Shown here: positions 28,034 through 36,131 of the stretch, piece after piece | Layout of the letters: each line of letters begins with the position of its first letter | Position numbering within the stretch: position 1 is the first letter of the stretch | Assembly: GCF_000585395.1 (NCBI RefSeq) | Contig: NZ_KK073875.1 | Span: forward strand, 969,311 to 1,033,310 | Direction: 5' to 3' | DNA from: Saccharibacillus sacchari DSM 19268 | GTDB lineage: Bacteria; Bacillota; Bacilli; Paenibacillales; Paenibacillaceae | Length of the DNA: 64,000 bases | The notes under the pieces: model-generated | The model's database searches: none | What the model saw: only the letters and a program-made list of their open reading frames with translations | Told to the model about the DNA's origin: nothing | Made by a program: the position numbers and the translations under genes

Positions 28034-28332
28034 GCCTAATATTTGGTTCACATTTTCCGGCGAAAAGAGGTATTATGACGTTTTTTGAGCAAAAATTTGA
28101 TCGTAATGTCAACATTTTCGCTCGGAAAGCAGGATTGGGGCACTATTTGCTGACTTTTCGTCAACATTCGATATGGGAATGTAGGCAATCGGTTGTTGAC
28201 TTCAAGCGAGGTCGACTTACAGATCGATCAAGCTGACCTCTACCCTTGCGATTCGAGTCTGCATAGCTATTGTAAGACGTTGAATAGAGAACTTAAAAAA
28301 TGCTTCACGTATCGAGAAAATCCGACGTAACT
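28034..28332. other. Intergenic region between IS element and repeat A6
   Basis: No gene is seen. It holds three TCAACATT/TGTTGAC motifs (near 28110, 28162 and 28193) similar to motifs on the other side of the IS element, and nothing else recognisable. Confidence 0.6.
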
Positions 28333-28478
28333 GGAAGCGAGAAGACGGAGAGAGAAATTCAGTGAAGGAATGAAATGTTCGCCTTTGAAATCGGGAAAAT
28401 ACAAATAAAAGTTCAATCCTATTTTCCCGATTTCAACACGCGACCGGAACGAATTTGTCTCGGAGTCTTCTCGCTTCC
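28333..28478. repeat. Palindromic intergenic repeat, family A copy 6 (variant core)
   Basis: Outer ends GGAAGCGAGAAGACGGAGAG and inverted GACTCCGAGA form, mirrored by CTCGGAGTCTTCTCGCTTCC. The core differs: GCCTTTGAAATCGGGAAAAT pairs with TATTTTCCCGATTTCAACAC. The CTGTCTCAC half of the usual core is replaced by a sequence complementary to TTTGAAA, so pairing is extended. Confidence 0.82.
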
Positions 28479-28512
28479 CGCGCCAACGAAACTTTCGAGG
28501 GCAGTCTGAGCA

Positions 28513-29421
28513 TTATCTCCCCTTCATCTTCGGATCGAACGTGTCGCGCAATCCGTCGCCCATCAGGTTGAAGCCGAGCGACGTCAGCAGGATGCACACG
28601 CCCGGGAAAATGACGGTCCACGGCGCGGTCTGAATAAACTGACGGGAATCGGACAGCATTTTGCCCCATTCAGGATCGGGCGGTTGGGCGCCGAGGCCGA
28701 GGAAACCCAAGCCTGCGGCTTCGATGATCGCGGTGGCGACGCCGAGCGTGCCTTGCACGATGATCGGAGTCAGGCTGTTAGGCAAAATATGCTTGAACAG
28801 GATTCGTCCGTCGTTGGCTCCCAAAGCGCGGGCGGCGGTGATGAACTCCTCCTGCCGCAGCGACAAGACGCGGGAGCGGACCAAGCGTCCGTAGGTCGGG
28901 ACGTTGACGATCGCGATCGCGTATAAGGCATTTTGCAGCGAAGGGCCGAGAATCGCAACGATCGCGATCGCAAGCAGGATGCCCGGGAACGCGAGCAGGA
29001 TATCGAACACACGGGAGATAAGCATGTCTACCCATTTTCCGTAAAAGCCCGCGATGATCCCGAGCAGCGTGCCGATCACGATCGAGCCGACGACGGAGAG
29101 AAGGCCGACCCAAAGCGAAATGCGCGCCCCGTAAATGACCCGGCTGAAGATGTCGCGGCCGAGGTCGTCGGTGCCGAACCAATGCTCGCCGGAGGGCGGT
29201 TTGAGCCGGTCGGACAAGACTTGGGCTTTGTAATCGAACGGCGCGATTAACGGTGCGACCAACGCCAGCAGGACGAAGAAAATCACCAGGCACAGACCGA
29301 TCAGCGCCGTTTTGTTTTTCGCGAACGATCGGGCCGCATCCCGCCAGGGGCCATGCTGCACGTTACTCTGTTTGGAGTCGGCGTTCGGCCGGACGTCGGC
29401 CTTCAAGAATGCGTCGCTCAT
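28513..29421 (-). CDS. Peptide ABC transporter permease (DppC-like)
   Basis: The 302-aa protein has a cytoplasmic N-terminal stretch, six hydrophobic segments and the permease signature AARALGANDGRILFKHILPN, the EAA loop that contacts the ATPase. FGTDDLGRDIFSRVIYGARI is typical of DppC/OppC (OppC_N plus BPD_transp_1). It follows dppB by 10 nt. It forms the second channel subunit for oligopeptide, dipeptide or nickel-type uptake. It is the last gene of the cluster; no ATP-binding subunit follows. Confidence 0.93.
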   Translation of the reverse strand: MSDAFLKADVRPNADSKQSNVQHGPWRDAARSFAKNKTALIGLCLVIFFVLLALVAPLIAPFDYKAQVLSDRLKPPSGEHWFGTDDLGRDIFSRVIYGARISLWVGLLSVVGSIVIGTLLGIIAGFYGKWVDMLISRVFDILLAFPGILLAIAIVAILGPSLQNALYAIAIVNVPTYGRLVRSRVLSLRQEEFITAARALGANDGRILFKHILPNSLTPIIVQGTLGVATAIIEAAGLGFLGLGAQPPDPEWGKMLSDSRQFIQTAPWTVIFPGVCILLTSLGFNLMGDGLRDTFDPKMKGR

Positions 29422-29431
29422 GTGAGTCCCC

Positions 29432-30436
29432 CTATTTGTACTGGATGCGCGGATCGAACACGACGTACAGCAGATCCACCAGCAGATTGATAAGCACGAA
29501 AATGACGGCGACGATCAGGATGCCGGATTGGATCACCGGATAATCCCGGTTGCTGATCGCTTCGAAGATGTAGCGCCCTACTCCCGGCCAAGCGAAGATC
29601 GTTTCGGTCAGCACCGCGCCGCCGAGCAAAGCGCCCGTCTGGATGCCGATCACCGTCAACACGGGAATAAACGAATTTTTAAGTGCGTGCCGATACACGA
29701 CCGCGAATTGGGACAACCCTTTCGCCCGCGCCGTGCGCACGTAATCAAGCTGCATCACTTCCAGCATGCTCGAACGCGTCATACGGGCGATGACCGCCAT
29801 CGGAATGGTACCGAGCGCGATGGCCGGCAGGATCAGGTGCTTGAACACCGTCCATAGTTGAGCAAACTGTCCTTGAATGATCGCGTCAAGTACATAGAAT
29901 CCGGTTACCGCATCCAACGGATCGCGCGCGTTCATCCGTCCGCTCGACGGCAACCAATGCAGCTCGTTGGCAAAGATCCACTGTTCCATCAAACCGAGCC
30001 AAAATACGGGCATCGACACGCCAAGCAGCGCAATCAACATACAGATATAGTCGAACCACGAATTATGCTTCCAGGCGCTGATGATGCCCGCGTTAACGCC
30101 GAAAAACACCGCGAACAACATGCTGGCAACCGTAAGCTCGAATGTCGCGGCCAGATAAGGCACGATCTCTTCCGAGATCGGCGCGCGTGTTCGAATCGAA
30201 TTGCCTAGATCTCCCGTAAGCAAATCTCCGAGATAACTGAAATACTGCTGCAGCCAAGGTTTGTCGAGTCCGAGTTGGTCGCGCAGCGCCTGCTTGGACT
30301 GCTCGGTCGCTTTTTCGCCCAGGATCGTATCGGCCGGATCGCCCGGAATCGCGTGAATGATCGAAAAAACGATAATCGTCATGCCCAGCAGCACGGGGAT
30401 CAGTACAGCCAATCGTTTGAATATGTAAGAAGTCAT
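29432..30436 (-). CDS. Peptide ABC transporter permease (DppB-like)
   Basis: The 334-aa protein starts MTSYIFKRLAVLIPVLLGMT. It has GDPADTILGEKATEQSKQAL, LDKPWLQQYFSYLGDLLTGD, the EAA loop VRTARAKGLSQFAVVYRHAL and GALLGGAVLTETIFAWPGVG, all diagnostic for DppB/OppB. Six membrane helices are expected. It lies between the binding-protein gene and dppC, with a strong intercistronic hairpin upstream that may lower its expression relative to dppA. Confidence 0.93.
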   Translation of the reverse strand: MTSYIFKRLAVLIPVLLGMTIIVFSIIHAIPGDPADTILGEKATEQSKQALRDQLGLDKPWLQQYFSYLGDLLTGDLGNSIRTRAPISEEIVPYLAATFELTVASMLFAVFFGVNAGIISAWKHNSWFDYICMLIALLGVSMPVFWLGLMEQWIFANELHWLPSSGRMNARDPLDAVTGFYVLDAIIQGQFAQLWTVFKHLILPAIALGTIPMAVIARMTRSSMLEVMQLDYVRTARAKGLSQFAVVYRHALKNSFIPVLTVIGIQTGALLGGAVLTETIFAWPGVGRYIFEAISNRDYPVIQSGILIVAVIFVLINLLVDLLYVVFDPRIQYK

Positions 30437-30507
30437 GATCTCTCACCCGCTGTCGGTTTGGTATAAATCGGGAGTCGGTGCAAAGTTGATGCTGAGTCAA
30501 CAGATAA

Positions 30508-30560
30508 GTTACGGCCCGGGAAGTTTGCCGCTGTGAGCGGCGTACCTCGCGGGCCGTAAC
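30508..30560 (-). terminator. Intercistronic hairpin between dppA-like and dppB-like genes
   Basis: GTTACGGCCCG pairs with CGGGCCGTAAC at the base, and GCCGCT with AGCGGC at the top. No T-run follows on the minus strand, so it is more likely an mRNA 3'-end stabiliser or partial attenuator giving extra binding protein than a full terminator. Confidence 0.7.
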
Positions 30561-30652
30561 AGGTATTCAAGAGCGACGCAGCTTCTTTTCCGAACACTCC
30601 GTCATTGAATGTCCGGTCTTATCGTTGCTGCGGCGTTGCTTTCGTTTACCGC

Positions 30653-32326
30653 TTATTGCGTGATCGAAATTTCCGCGTACGGCTCGGAGCCGGTCGGCGA
30701 AGGCACGTAGCCTTGAACGTTATTCGAAGCGGCCAAGAGCGGCGTGGAGTGTACCAGCGGTACCCACGGCGCGTCGTCATGCACGATGACCTGCGCTTCT
30801 TCATACAACTTAGCGCGTTCGTCTTGGTTCGTTTCCTGCTGCGCCTTCACCAACACTTCGTGCAGCGGATCGCTGGCGTATTGGCTATAGTTGTTGCCGC
30901 CGATGGAGTCTTTGTCGAGCAGCGGGTAGAAGAAGTTGTCCGGGTCGCCGTTGTCGCCGGTCCAACCGATGATGAACAGATCGTCTTTTTCGCCCTTGCT
31001 CAGATCGTCGAGGTAGGTTGCCCATTCCGGCGACTCGATATTCACCGTTACGCCGATTTGCGCGAAGCTGGCTTGGATAACCTCTGCCACCTTGCGGCCG
31101 TCCGGCATATACGGACGGGATACCGGCATCGCGTAGAAAGTCAGTTCCTGCTCGATTCCGTTCGCGTATCCGGCATCGGCGAGCAATTGCTTGGCCTGCT
31201 CCAGATCGTACGGGTAATCTTCAATGCTGTCGTTGTAGCCCCACAGCGACGGCGGGATCGGGTTTTTGGCCGGTTCGGCTTGTCCCGCGAAGAACGCGTC
31301 CACGATTCCCTGCTTGTCGACGGCGTGGCTGAGGGCGATGCGCACCTTCGGATCGTCGAACGGCTTTTTCGTTACATTGAAGCCCAGGTAAGCGACGTTG
31401 AACGGCGGACGGTTGAACTTTTGCAAATCCGGATTGCTTTCCAGCGTCGCCAGATCGTCCGGGCTGAGGTCTTCCATCAGGTCGATCTCGCCGTTTTGCA
31501 GAGCGTTAAAGCGCGCCGTGTTGTCCGGGATCGAACGCACGATGACCGTATCGACCTTCGGCAGGCCTTCCTGCCAGTATTCCGGATTCTTTTCCAACGT
31601 GATCGAGTCGCTGCGCTTCCATTCTTTGAATACGAACGGGCCGGTTCCGACCGGGTTGGCTTTAAAGTCGGCACCCGATTCCTGAACCGCTTTCGGACTG
31701 GCGATCGAGAACGGCGGCATCGCCAAGTTTTGCAGGAACGGGGCTTGCGGCTGGTTCAGTTCGAACACCACCGTCGATGCGTCGGAAGCCGTTACGCTTT
31801 TGATGACGCGGGCTTCGGCAGGACCGAACATGGAGTCATAGTAATCGAACGAATCGCCTTCGAACTTGTATTCGCTGTCCGGGTCATTCCAGCGATCGAA
31901 GTTGAATACGACCGCGTCGGCGTTAAAGTCTGTTCCGTCATGAAACTTAACACCTTCGCGCAACTTGAACGTGTAGGTCAGACCATCGTCGGAAATCTCC
32001 CAACTTTCGGCGAGCGCGCCTTCGACTTCCGTCGTACCCGCTTTGTAAGCGAGCAGAGGATCGAATACCTGCTGCGCGATTTTGAGCGATTCGCCGTCGG
32101 TTACGATTGCGGGATCGAGTGCTGCCGAATCCCCGCCGCGTCCGACGATCAATGTACCGCCAGTTGACTCTCCACTAGGCTCGGTTGCAGGTTCCGTAGT
32201 GCTCTCTGTTCCGGTCTCCGTCGACGTCGTCGGTTCCGTGGTACTTTCCCCGGCACCTCCGCATGCAGCAAGCACCAGGACCAACGACAACATTAACGCA
32301 AATAATAATCCGAATCTTTTTCTCAT
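30653..32326 (-). CDS. Peptide-binding lipoprotein of an ABC transporter (SBP family 5)
   Basis: The 557-aa protein starts MRKRFGLLFALMLSLVLVL, with lipobox LAAC and a Thr/Glu/Ser-rich linker, so it should be anchored to the outer face of the membrane. ATG at 32326 follows GAGGGGAGCGTACTGTTC. The SBP_bac_5 domain shows GGDSAALDPAIVTDGESLKI, FKLREGVKFHDGTDFNADAV (family signature) and VNIESPEWATYLDDLSKGEK. It delivers peptides or a similar solute to the DppB/DppC-like pair downstream. Ligand specificity cannot be read from sequence. Confidence 0.94.
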   Translation of the reverse strand: MRKRFGLLFALMLSLVLVLAACGGAGESTTEPTTSTETGTESTTEPATEPSGESTGGTLIVGRGGDSAALDPAIVTDGESLKIAQQVFDPLLAYKAGTTEVEGALAESWEISDDGLTYTFKLREGVKFHDGTDFNADAVVFNFDRWNDPDSEYKFEGDSFDYYDSMFGPAEARVIKSVTASDASTVVFELNQPQAPFLQNLAMPPFSIASPKAVQESGADFKANPVGTGPFVFKEWKRSDSITLEKNPEYWQEGLPKVDTVIVRSIPDNTARFNALQNGEIDLMEDLSPDDLATLESNPDLQKFNRPPFNVAYLGFNVTKKPFDDPKVRIALSHAVDKQGIVDAFFAGQAEPAKNPIPPSLWGYNDSIEDYPYDLEQAKQLLADAGYANGIEQELTFYAMPVSRPYMPDGRKVAEVIQASFAQIGVTVNIESPEWATYLDDLSKGEKDDLFIIGWTGDNGDPDNFFYPLLDKDSIGGNNYSQYASDPLHEVLVKAQQETNQDERAKLYEEAQVIVHDDAPWVPLVHSTPLLAASNNVQGYVPSPTGSEPYAEISITQ

Positions 32327-32831
32327 GAACAGTACGCTCCCCTCAAGATCGCATTCTGCCCGCGCACATCGCCTGCCAAGCCCCGACATGTTGTAATTAT
32401 TATGTATATGGGTATGCTTGCTTGAAGCTCGGCTCCGAGTCGAGTGAATATAACTTACATGAACGGCGGTAGATTCGCAATATTTTTTTCTAAATCTTAT
32501 TCATTATGTAAGGTTTTATAACTCTCAAGTATTCAAAATGATTTTTTCTCGCTTCATATATAGAGAACAGTCGAAACGTTTGGAATTTTTTACAGAAAAA
32601 ATGCTCAATCGCCGTTGATTGAACACGATAACTCGATCATTCCGTCTCTTCTTCTCTTTTTTCGCTGATCAAATGACGCATTATCTTTTTCCAACAACAG
32701 GATGTTTCGCCTAATACAGAGCCGATACACGTTATCTTTTTCAACTTTTGCCAATGATGATAACTCCTTTGCCTTTCCATGTGTTTATTGTATTAAAGAG
32801 GAGCTTAAGGCTTCGCAAGGAGGCTATTGCC
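32327..32831. other. Divergent intergenic region
   Basis: About 500 bp of AT-rich sequence between the leftward transporter operon and the rightward DUF3139-like gene. Both promoters should be here. No riboswitch, operator dyad or RNA gene was recognised. Confidence 0.6.
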
Positions 32832-33530
32832 ATGTTTTCTGCCGTGAAAAGGAAGGTAGGACTCTCGCTGATTCTGATTTCAATCCTGCTCGCTGCTATT
32901 TTATACCTGCTGCTTCAGCTCAAATTGAACGGATTCGAGCGAGATATGCGCATGTACCTTACGGATCACGGCGTCGCCGAATCGGAGATTGCAGGGATCG
33001 AAGCCAAACGTTCGATGCTGCCGACCTATCCGGTGTACGTGCGCTTTGACCATGATCCGAATCGCGCCTATATGTTCAAGCCCGATGAAGAGAAGCCGGG
33101 GAATTTCATCTTGTTGGAGTCCCGCATCCCTCCTCAGTTGGTGGATCGCGACGCACAAAATGCGGAATACGCCGCCTTTTTGGAAGCCTTCGGGTTTACC
33201 GATGTGAAAAGACTGGGAATGACCGATTCGTCGGTGCTTGCGGAAGACGCAGATGCCTCGAAGCTCCTCCAGTCGTATCGAAGCGCGCCCGAAGCCGATC
33301 CGGCAGCCCTGTATGGGCAGCGCGTCAATACGTACAAATTTTCCGTCGATCACCCGCAGCTTCGCAAACAGTTGAATCTGCAAGAACAGGATCAGATAGA
33401 TGCTTACCTCATGAAGGTGGGCGATCTGGTTCGCGGCGGTTATGTGGAAGTCCGCGAGACACCGGCAACTAAACAGACTCAGCCAAAAAGCAAACGTTAC
33501 ACGCTCCGCGGCGACGCGGCCGAATCCTGA
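32832..33530 (+). CDS. Membrane-anchored DUF3139-like protein
   Basis: ATG at 32832 follows GCAAGGAGGCTATTGCC; a longer frame from 32748 has no such site. The 232-aa protein has one N-terminal membrane helix (VGLSLILISILLAAILYLLL) and an extracytoplasmic domain. FERDMRMYLTDHGVAESEIA then YPVYVRFDHDPNRAYMFKPD resembles DUF3139 (peptides that read as ...yL.e.gy.e.di..ie...v.F..dP...Y). The C-terminus is Lys/Thr-rich. Function unknown. The small gene at 33594 follows with a 63-nt gap. Confidence 0.7.
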   Translation: MFSAVKRKVGLSLILISILLAAILYLLLQLKLNGFERDMRMYLTDHGVAESEIAGIEAKRSMLPTYPVYVRFDHDPNRAYMFKPDEEKPGNFILLESRIPPQLVDRDAQNAEYAAFLEAFGFTDVKRLGMTDSSVLAEDADASKLLQSYRSAPEADPAALYGQRVNTYKFSVDHPQLRKQLNLQEQDQIDAYLMKVGDLVRGGYVEVRETPATKQTQPKSKRYTLRGDAAES

Positions 33531-33593
33531 ACTCGCGCCCTCGCGTGTCCGCGGTATCGAATATATTCGAATCCCGAATAGGAGGTATGCCTG

Positions 33594-33866
33594 ATGCGCA
33601 CGTTACATCGTCCGATCGCTTTGCTTGCCTTATTGTTGGCCGCATGTTCGGCTATCCTGTTTGTTTTCCCGGTGTTGACCCTGTACGACTCGCAATGGCT
33701 TCCCGGCTTCCTGATCGCGTTAATCGGCAGCGTGCTTGGCCTGTTTTTTCTGCTTCCGTATCGCCGCCAATCCACGCTGTATGCGGTATCGCTGTACGCC
33801 GCGCCCGTGGTGTTAGTGCTGCATTTGCTACTATTCACGCCACTTGGTTCTATGTTCGGCATCTGA
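33594..33866 (+). CDS. Small membrane protein, three hydrophobic segments, unknown (90 aa)
   Basis: ATG follows AATAGGAGGTATGCCTG. Segments LALLLAACSAILFVFPVLTL, LPGFLIALIGSVLGLFFLLP and LYAVSLYAAPVVLVLHLLLF cover most of the protein. LLAACS resembles a lipobox, but the further helices argue against a lipoprotein. It is probably cotranscribed with the DUF3139-like gene and followed by a terminator. Confidence 0.7.
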   Translation: MRTLHRPIALLALLLAACSAILFVFPVLTLYDSQWLPGFLIALIGSVLGLFFLLPYRRQSTLYAVSLYAAPVVLVLHLLLFTPLGSMFGI

Positions 33867-33873
33867 TCGACAA

Positions 33874-33930
33874 ACGACCTTCCCGCCTGAATCGGACATC
33901 GATTTCAGCTGCGGAGAATGTCGTTTTTTT
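33874..33930 (+). terminator. Probable terminator (imperfect hairpin)
   Basis: AAACGAC pairs with GTCGTTT at the base and CTGAA with TTCAG inside, with bulges; T8 follows. It comes directly after the gene at 33594-33866. Confidence 0.65.
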
Positions 33931-33945
33931 ATTTTTTCGAAAAAT

Positions 33946-33994
33946 ATGTTGCCAACCACTTAAATTTGAATTATATTTATGTGGCTGGCAACAT
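33946..33994 (+). promoter_or_regulatory. Promoter and palindromic operator of the MDR oxidoreductase gene
   Basis: -35 TTGCCA (33949-33954) and -10 TATATT (33972-33977) are separated by exactly 17 bp. The promoter is bracketed by a 14-bp inverted repeat, ATGTTGCCAACCAC (33946-33959) and GTGGCTGGCAACAT (33981-33994), matching at 13 of 14 positions. The left arm covers the -35 box and the right arm the start-site region, as expected for a repressor operator. Confidence 0.8.
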
Positions 33995-34041
33995 TATTCG
34001 ATTTTATAACGAACTTCCCACCTACAAAGGAGACGATAAAC

Positions 34042-34977
34042 ATGACTCAAAACAAGATGCAGGCTATTCAGGTAGACCGCTACGGAGACGCTGACGTTCT
34101 GGAATTGCGCGAAACCAATCGCCCTCAGCCGCAGGAAAATGAAGTGCTCGTACGTATCGCCTTCGCCGCCATGATCCCGCTGGATTGGAAAATTCGCAAC
34201 GGTTGGCTGGAACAGGTCTTCCCGATCGCTTTCCCTTATATTCCGGGCTTCAACGCCTCGGGAATCGTCGAAGCGGTCGGCTCGAAAGTCGCGACGCTGC
34301 AACCCGGCGACCGGGTATTCGGCGAACTTCGCGGCTCGTATGCCCAATATGCGGTTGCCAAAGAAGACGCGCTCGTCAAATTGCCTGATTCGATCTCGCT
34401 CGAAGACGCTGCCGCGATCAAAGCCGGAGCCGATTCCGCCTGGAAAGCGCTGTTCCTCGAAGGCGATCTGCAAAGCGGGCAAAGAGTTCTCGTCCATGCC
34501 GCCGCGGGCGGAGTCGGTCAATTCGCGGTACAGCTCGCCAAATGGAAAGGAGCGACCGTGATCGGCACGGCTTCGGCGGATAACCTGGAGTTCGTCAAAT
34601 CGATCGGCGCGGATGTGGTCATTGACTATCGCAGCGAAGACTTTTCCCAGCTTGTAAAAGAGGTTGATCTGGTGGTCGATACGGTCGGCGGGGATACGGA
34701 GCAGCGTTCGTGGGGCGTTCTGAAACGAGGCGGCATTCTGGTCTCCCTCGTCGGCGATCCGGATGCGGAGCAAGCCGCCGCGCACGGGGTGAGGGCGAAG
34801 TTCAATACCGTGTTTGCCACGCGCGAGCATCTGCTTCAGATTGTCGATCTGCTTGTGGACGGCACACTGAAGATGGAAACAGGACATGTGTATCCATTGA
34901 GCGAGGCGGGAGAAGCGCAGCGCTTCAGCGAACAGCGTCGCGGACGCGGGCGGATTCTGTTGAATCCTGAAGCTTGA
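34042..34977 (+). CDS. NADP-dependent MDR oxidoreductase (quinone oxidoreductase/zinc-type ADH family)
   Basis: The 311-aa protein starts MTQNKMQAIQVDRYGDADVL after AAAGGAGACGATAAAC. It has an N-terminal GroES-like fold (LDWKIRNGWLEQVFP, PGFNASGIVEAVGSKVATLQ, PGDRVFGE) and a Rossmann domain (VLVHAAAGGVGQFAVQLAKW, then GTASADNLEFVKSIGADVVI). It lacks the zinc-ligand cysteines, as in quinone oxidoreductases and 2-alkenal reductases. An operator-like dyad sits on its promoter and a MarR-type regulator lies downstream. A role in quinone or enal detoxification is inferred. Confidence 0.92.
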   Translation: MTQNKMQAIQVDRYGDADVLELRETNRPQPQENEVLVRIAFAAMIPLDWKIRNGWLEQVFPIAFPYIPGFNASGIVEAVGSKVATLQPGDRVFGELRGSYAQYAVAKEDALVKLPDSISLEDAAAIKAGADSAWKALFLEGDLQSGQRVLVHAAAGGVGQFAVQLAKWKGATVIGTASADNLEFVKSIGADVVIDYRSEDFSQLVKEVDLVVDTVGGDTEQRSWGVLKRGGILVSLVGDPDAEQAAAHGVRAKFNTVFATREHLLQIVDLLVDGTLKMETGHVYPLSEAGEAQRFSEQRRGRGRILLNPEA

Positions 34978-35138
34978 TTAGGCTTGCGATGCAACAATGA
35001 GCCAACTGTTTGGCTGGAACAAGCTTGAAGTAGAAGGTATGATAGAAGCAGCAGTACCCAAATTACACAAGGGAGTACAATGCCTGCGTTTAACGTTGGA
35101 TTTCCTTATGCAGATCGGGTAGAAACGAGGACGATACG

Positions 35139-35684
35139 ATGAACGACGAACACAATCAATCACCTGACTCTCTTCCCAATCACCAAGGGGAGAAGTCGCA
35201 AGATTCAGATACCACGAACCTTTCCTCTCCTCCCCCTCCCCGAGAATTCAGCGCCGGCGAGCAGTACCCGGTCAGCTTCGCGATCTTCGCCATGGCGCGT
35301 TCTCATAAAGGCTTGACCGCTCAACTGCTGCGCGAGATCGGTCTTTTTCCCGGACAGGAGATCCTGTTATTCCAGCTCTGGGATCGGGATGCTCAATCGC
35401 AAAACAGTCTGGGACGCGCGCTGAGACTGGATCATTCCACCGTGGCCAAGTCCGTCAAAAGGCTGGAAGAAGCCGGGTTGGTATCGCGTTCGCGCTCACC
35501 GGAAGACGGCCGCGTCACGCTGGTGTCGCTAACGGATGCGGGACGTGCGTTGGAGCAGCGCGTGACGGAGGTCTGGCAGCACGTGGAGCAGGCGACGACG
35601 GAAGGGTTTACCGAAGAGGAAATGGCCACGTTGACACGGTTGTCGTTGAAAGCGGCGGCGAACGCCGATAAGCATTTGAAATGA
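35139..35684 (+). CDS. MarR-family transcriptional regulator
   Basis: The 181-aa protein has an unusual polar, Pro-rich N-terminal extension (about 1-40). The MarR winged helix follows: FPGQEILLFQLWDRDAQSQN, LRLDHSTVAKSVKRLEEAGL and VSRSRSPEDGRVTLVSLTDA. Usual MarR proteins are 140-160 aa, so the extension is real or the start is further in, but the ATG at 35139 has only a modest site (GAGGACGATACG). It lies 160 nt after the MDR gene and is a candidate for its regulator. Confidence 0.88.
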   Translation: MNDEHNQSPDSLPNHQGEKSQDSDTTNLSSPPPPREFSAGEQYPVSFAIFAMARSHKGLTAQLLREIGLFPGQEILLFQLWDRDAQSQNSLGRALRLDHSTVAKSVKRLEEAGLVSRSRSPEDGRVTLVSLTDAGRALEQRVTEVWQHVEQATTEGFTEEEMATLTRLSLKAAANADKHLK

Positions 35685-35719
35685 CGGGTTGAATGGATAT
35701 TCAATCAAGGAGGTTCATT

Positions 35720-36052
35720 ATGAGCATAAGGAGAAAAGGGACGGTTTTTGCGGTTTTGTTGGTCTCTCTGTTTTTGCCGGTCAGTCAAGCTGACGCACCG
35801 ATGCCTATTGCCTCTCCTGCCGCTTCCGAGGCCAATACGGTCATCGGTATGCCTTCGACGTCAGCGGAACATGCGCTTGACGGGACGATCCGCGACGTTT
35901 TGCCGAACGAAGATGCAGACAATGCGGTAAAAGGGATCGAAATCCAGCTTTCCGCGCGCGAGATGATGGAAGGGCATAGCACCCAATCGTATGCGCGTCC
36001 GCTGTACAAGTTCGATCCGGTAGATATTGGCTTTTTGGAGCAAGGGATTTAG
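35720..36052 (+). CDS. Secreted protein of unknown function (110 aa)
   Basis: ATG at 35720 follows CAAGGAGGTTCATT; an in-frame ATG at 35693 is rejected for lack of a site. The signal peptide is MSIRRKGTVFAVLLVSLFLP then VSQADAPMPIA. The mature part of about 85 residues is acidic and has no recognised domain (IRDVLPNEDADNAVKGIEIQ, SAREMMEGHSTQSYARPLYK). It lies 35 nt after the MarR gene and ends at a bidirectional terminator. Confidence 0.65.
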   Translation: MSIRRKGTVFAVLLVSLFLPVSQADAPMPIASPAASEANTVIGMPSTSAEHALDGTIRDVLPNEDADNAVKGIEIQLSAREMMEGHSTQSYARPLYKFDPVDIGFLEQGI

Positions 36053-36069
36053 AAGCAGTTCGGACATGG

Positions 36070-36104
36070 AAAAGAGACCTTATCGAGGTGATGAAGGTCT
36101 CTTT
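36070..36104. terminator. Bidirectional terminator
   Basis: AAAAGAGACCTT and AAGGTCTCTTT pair around a 12-nt loop between the convergent genes ending at 36052 and 36132. Confidence 0.82.
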
Positions 36105-36131
36105 GTTGATGGATTCAAATGGGCTTCTGGA

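Noticed and set aside
30605-32167. 520-codon plus-strand reading frame
   Set aside because: Antisense shadow of the peptide-binding lipoprotein gene.
33594-33866. Lipoprotein call for the 90-aa protein because of LLAACS
   Set aside because: Two further membrane helices follow immediately, so the Cys lies in the first helix of an integral membrane protein.
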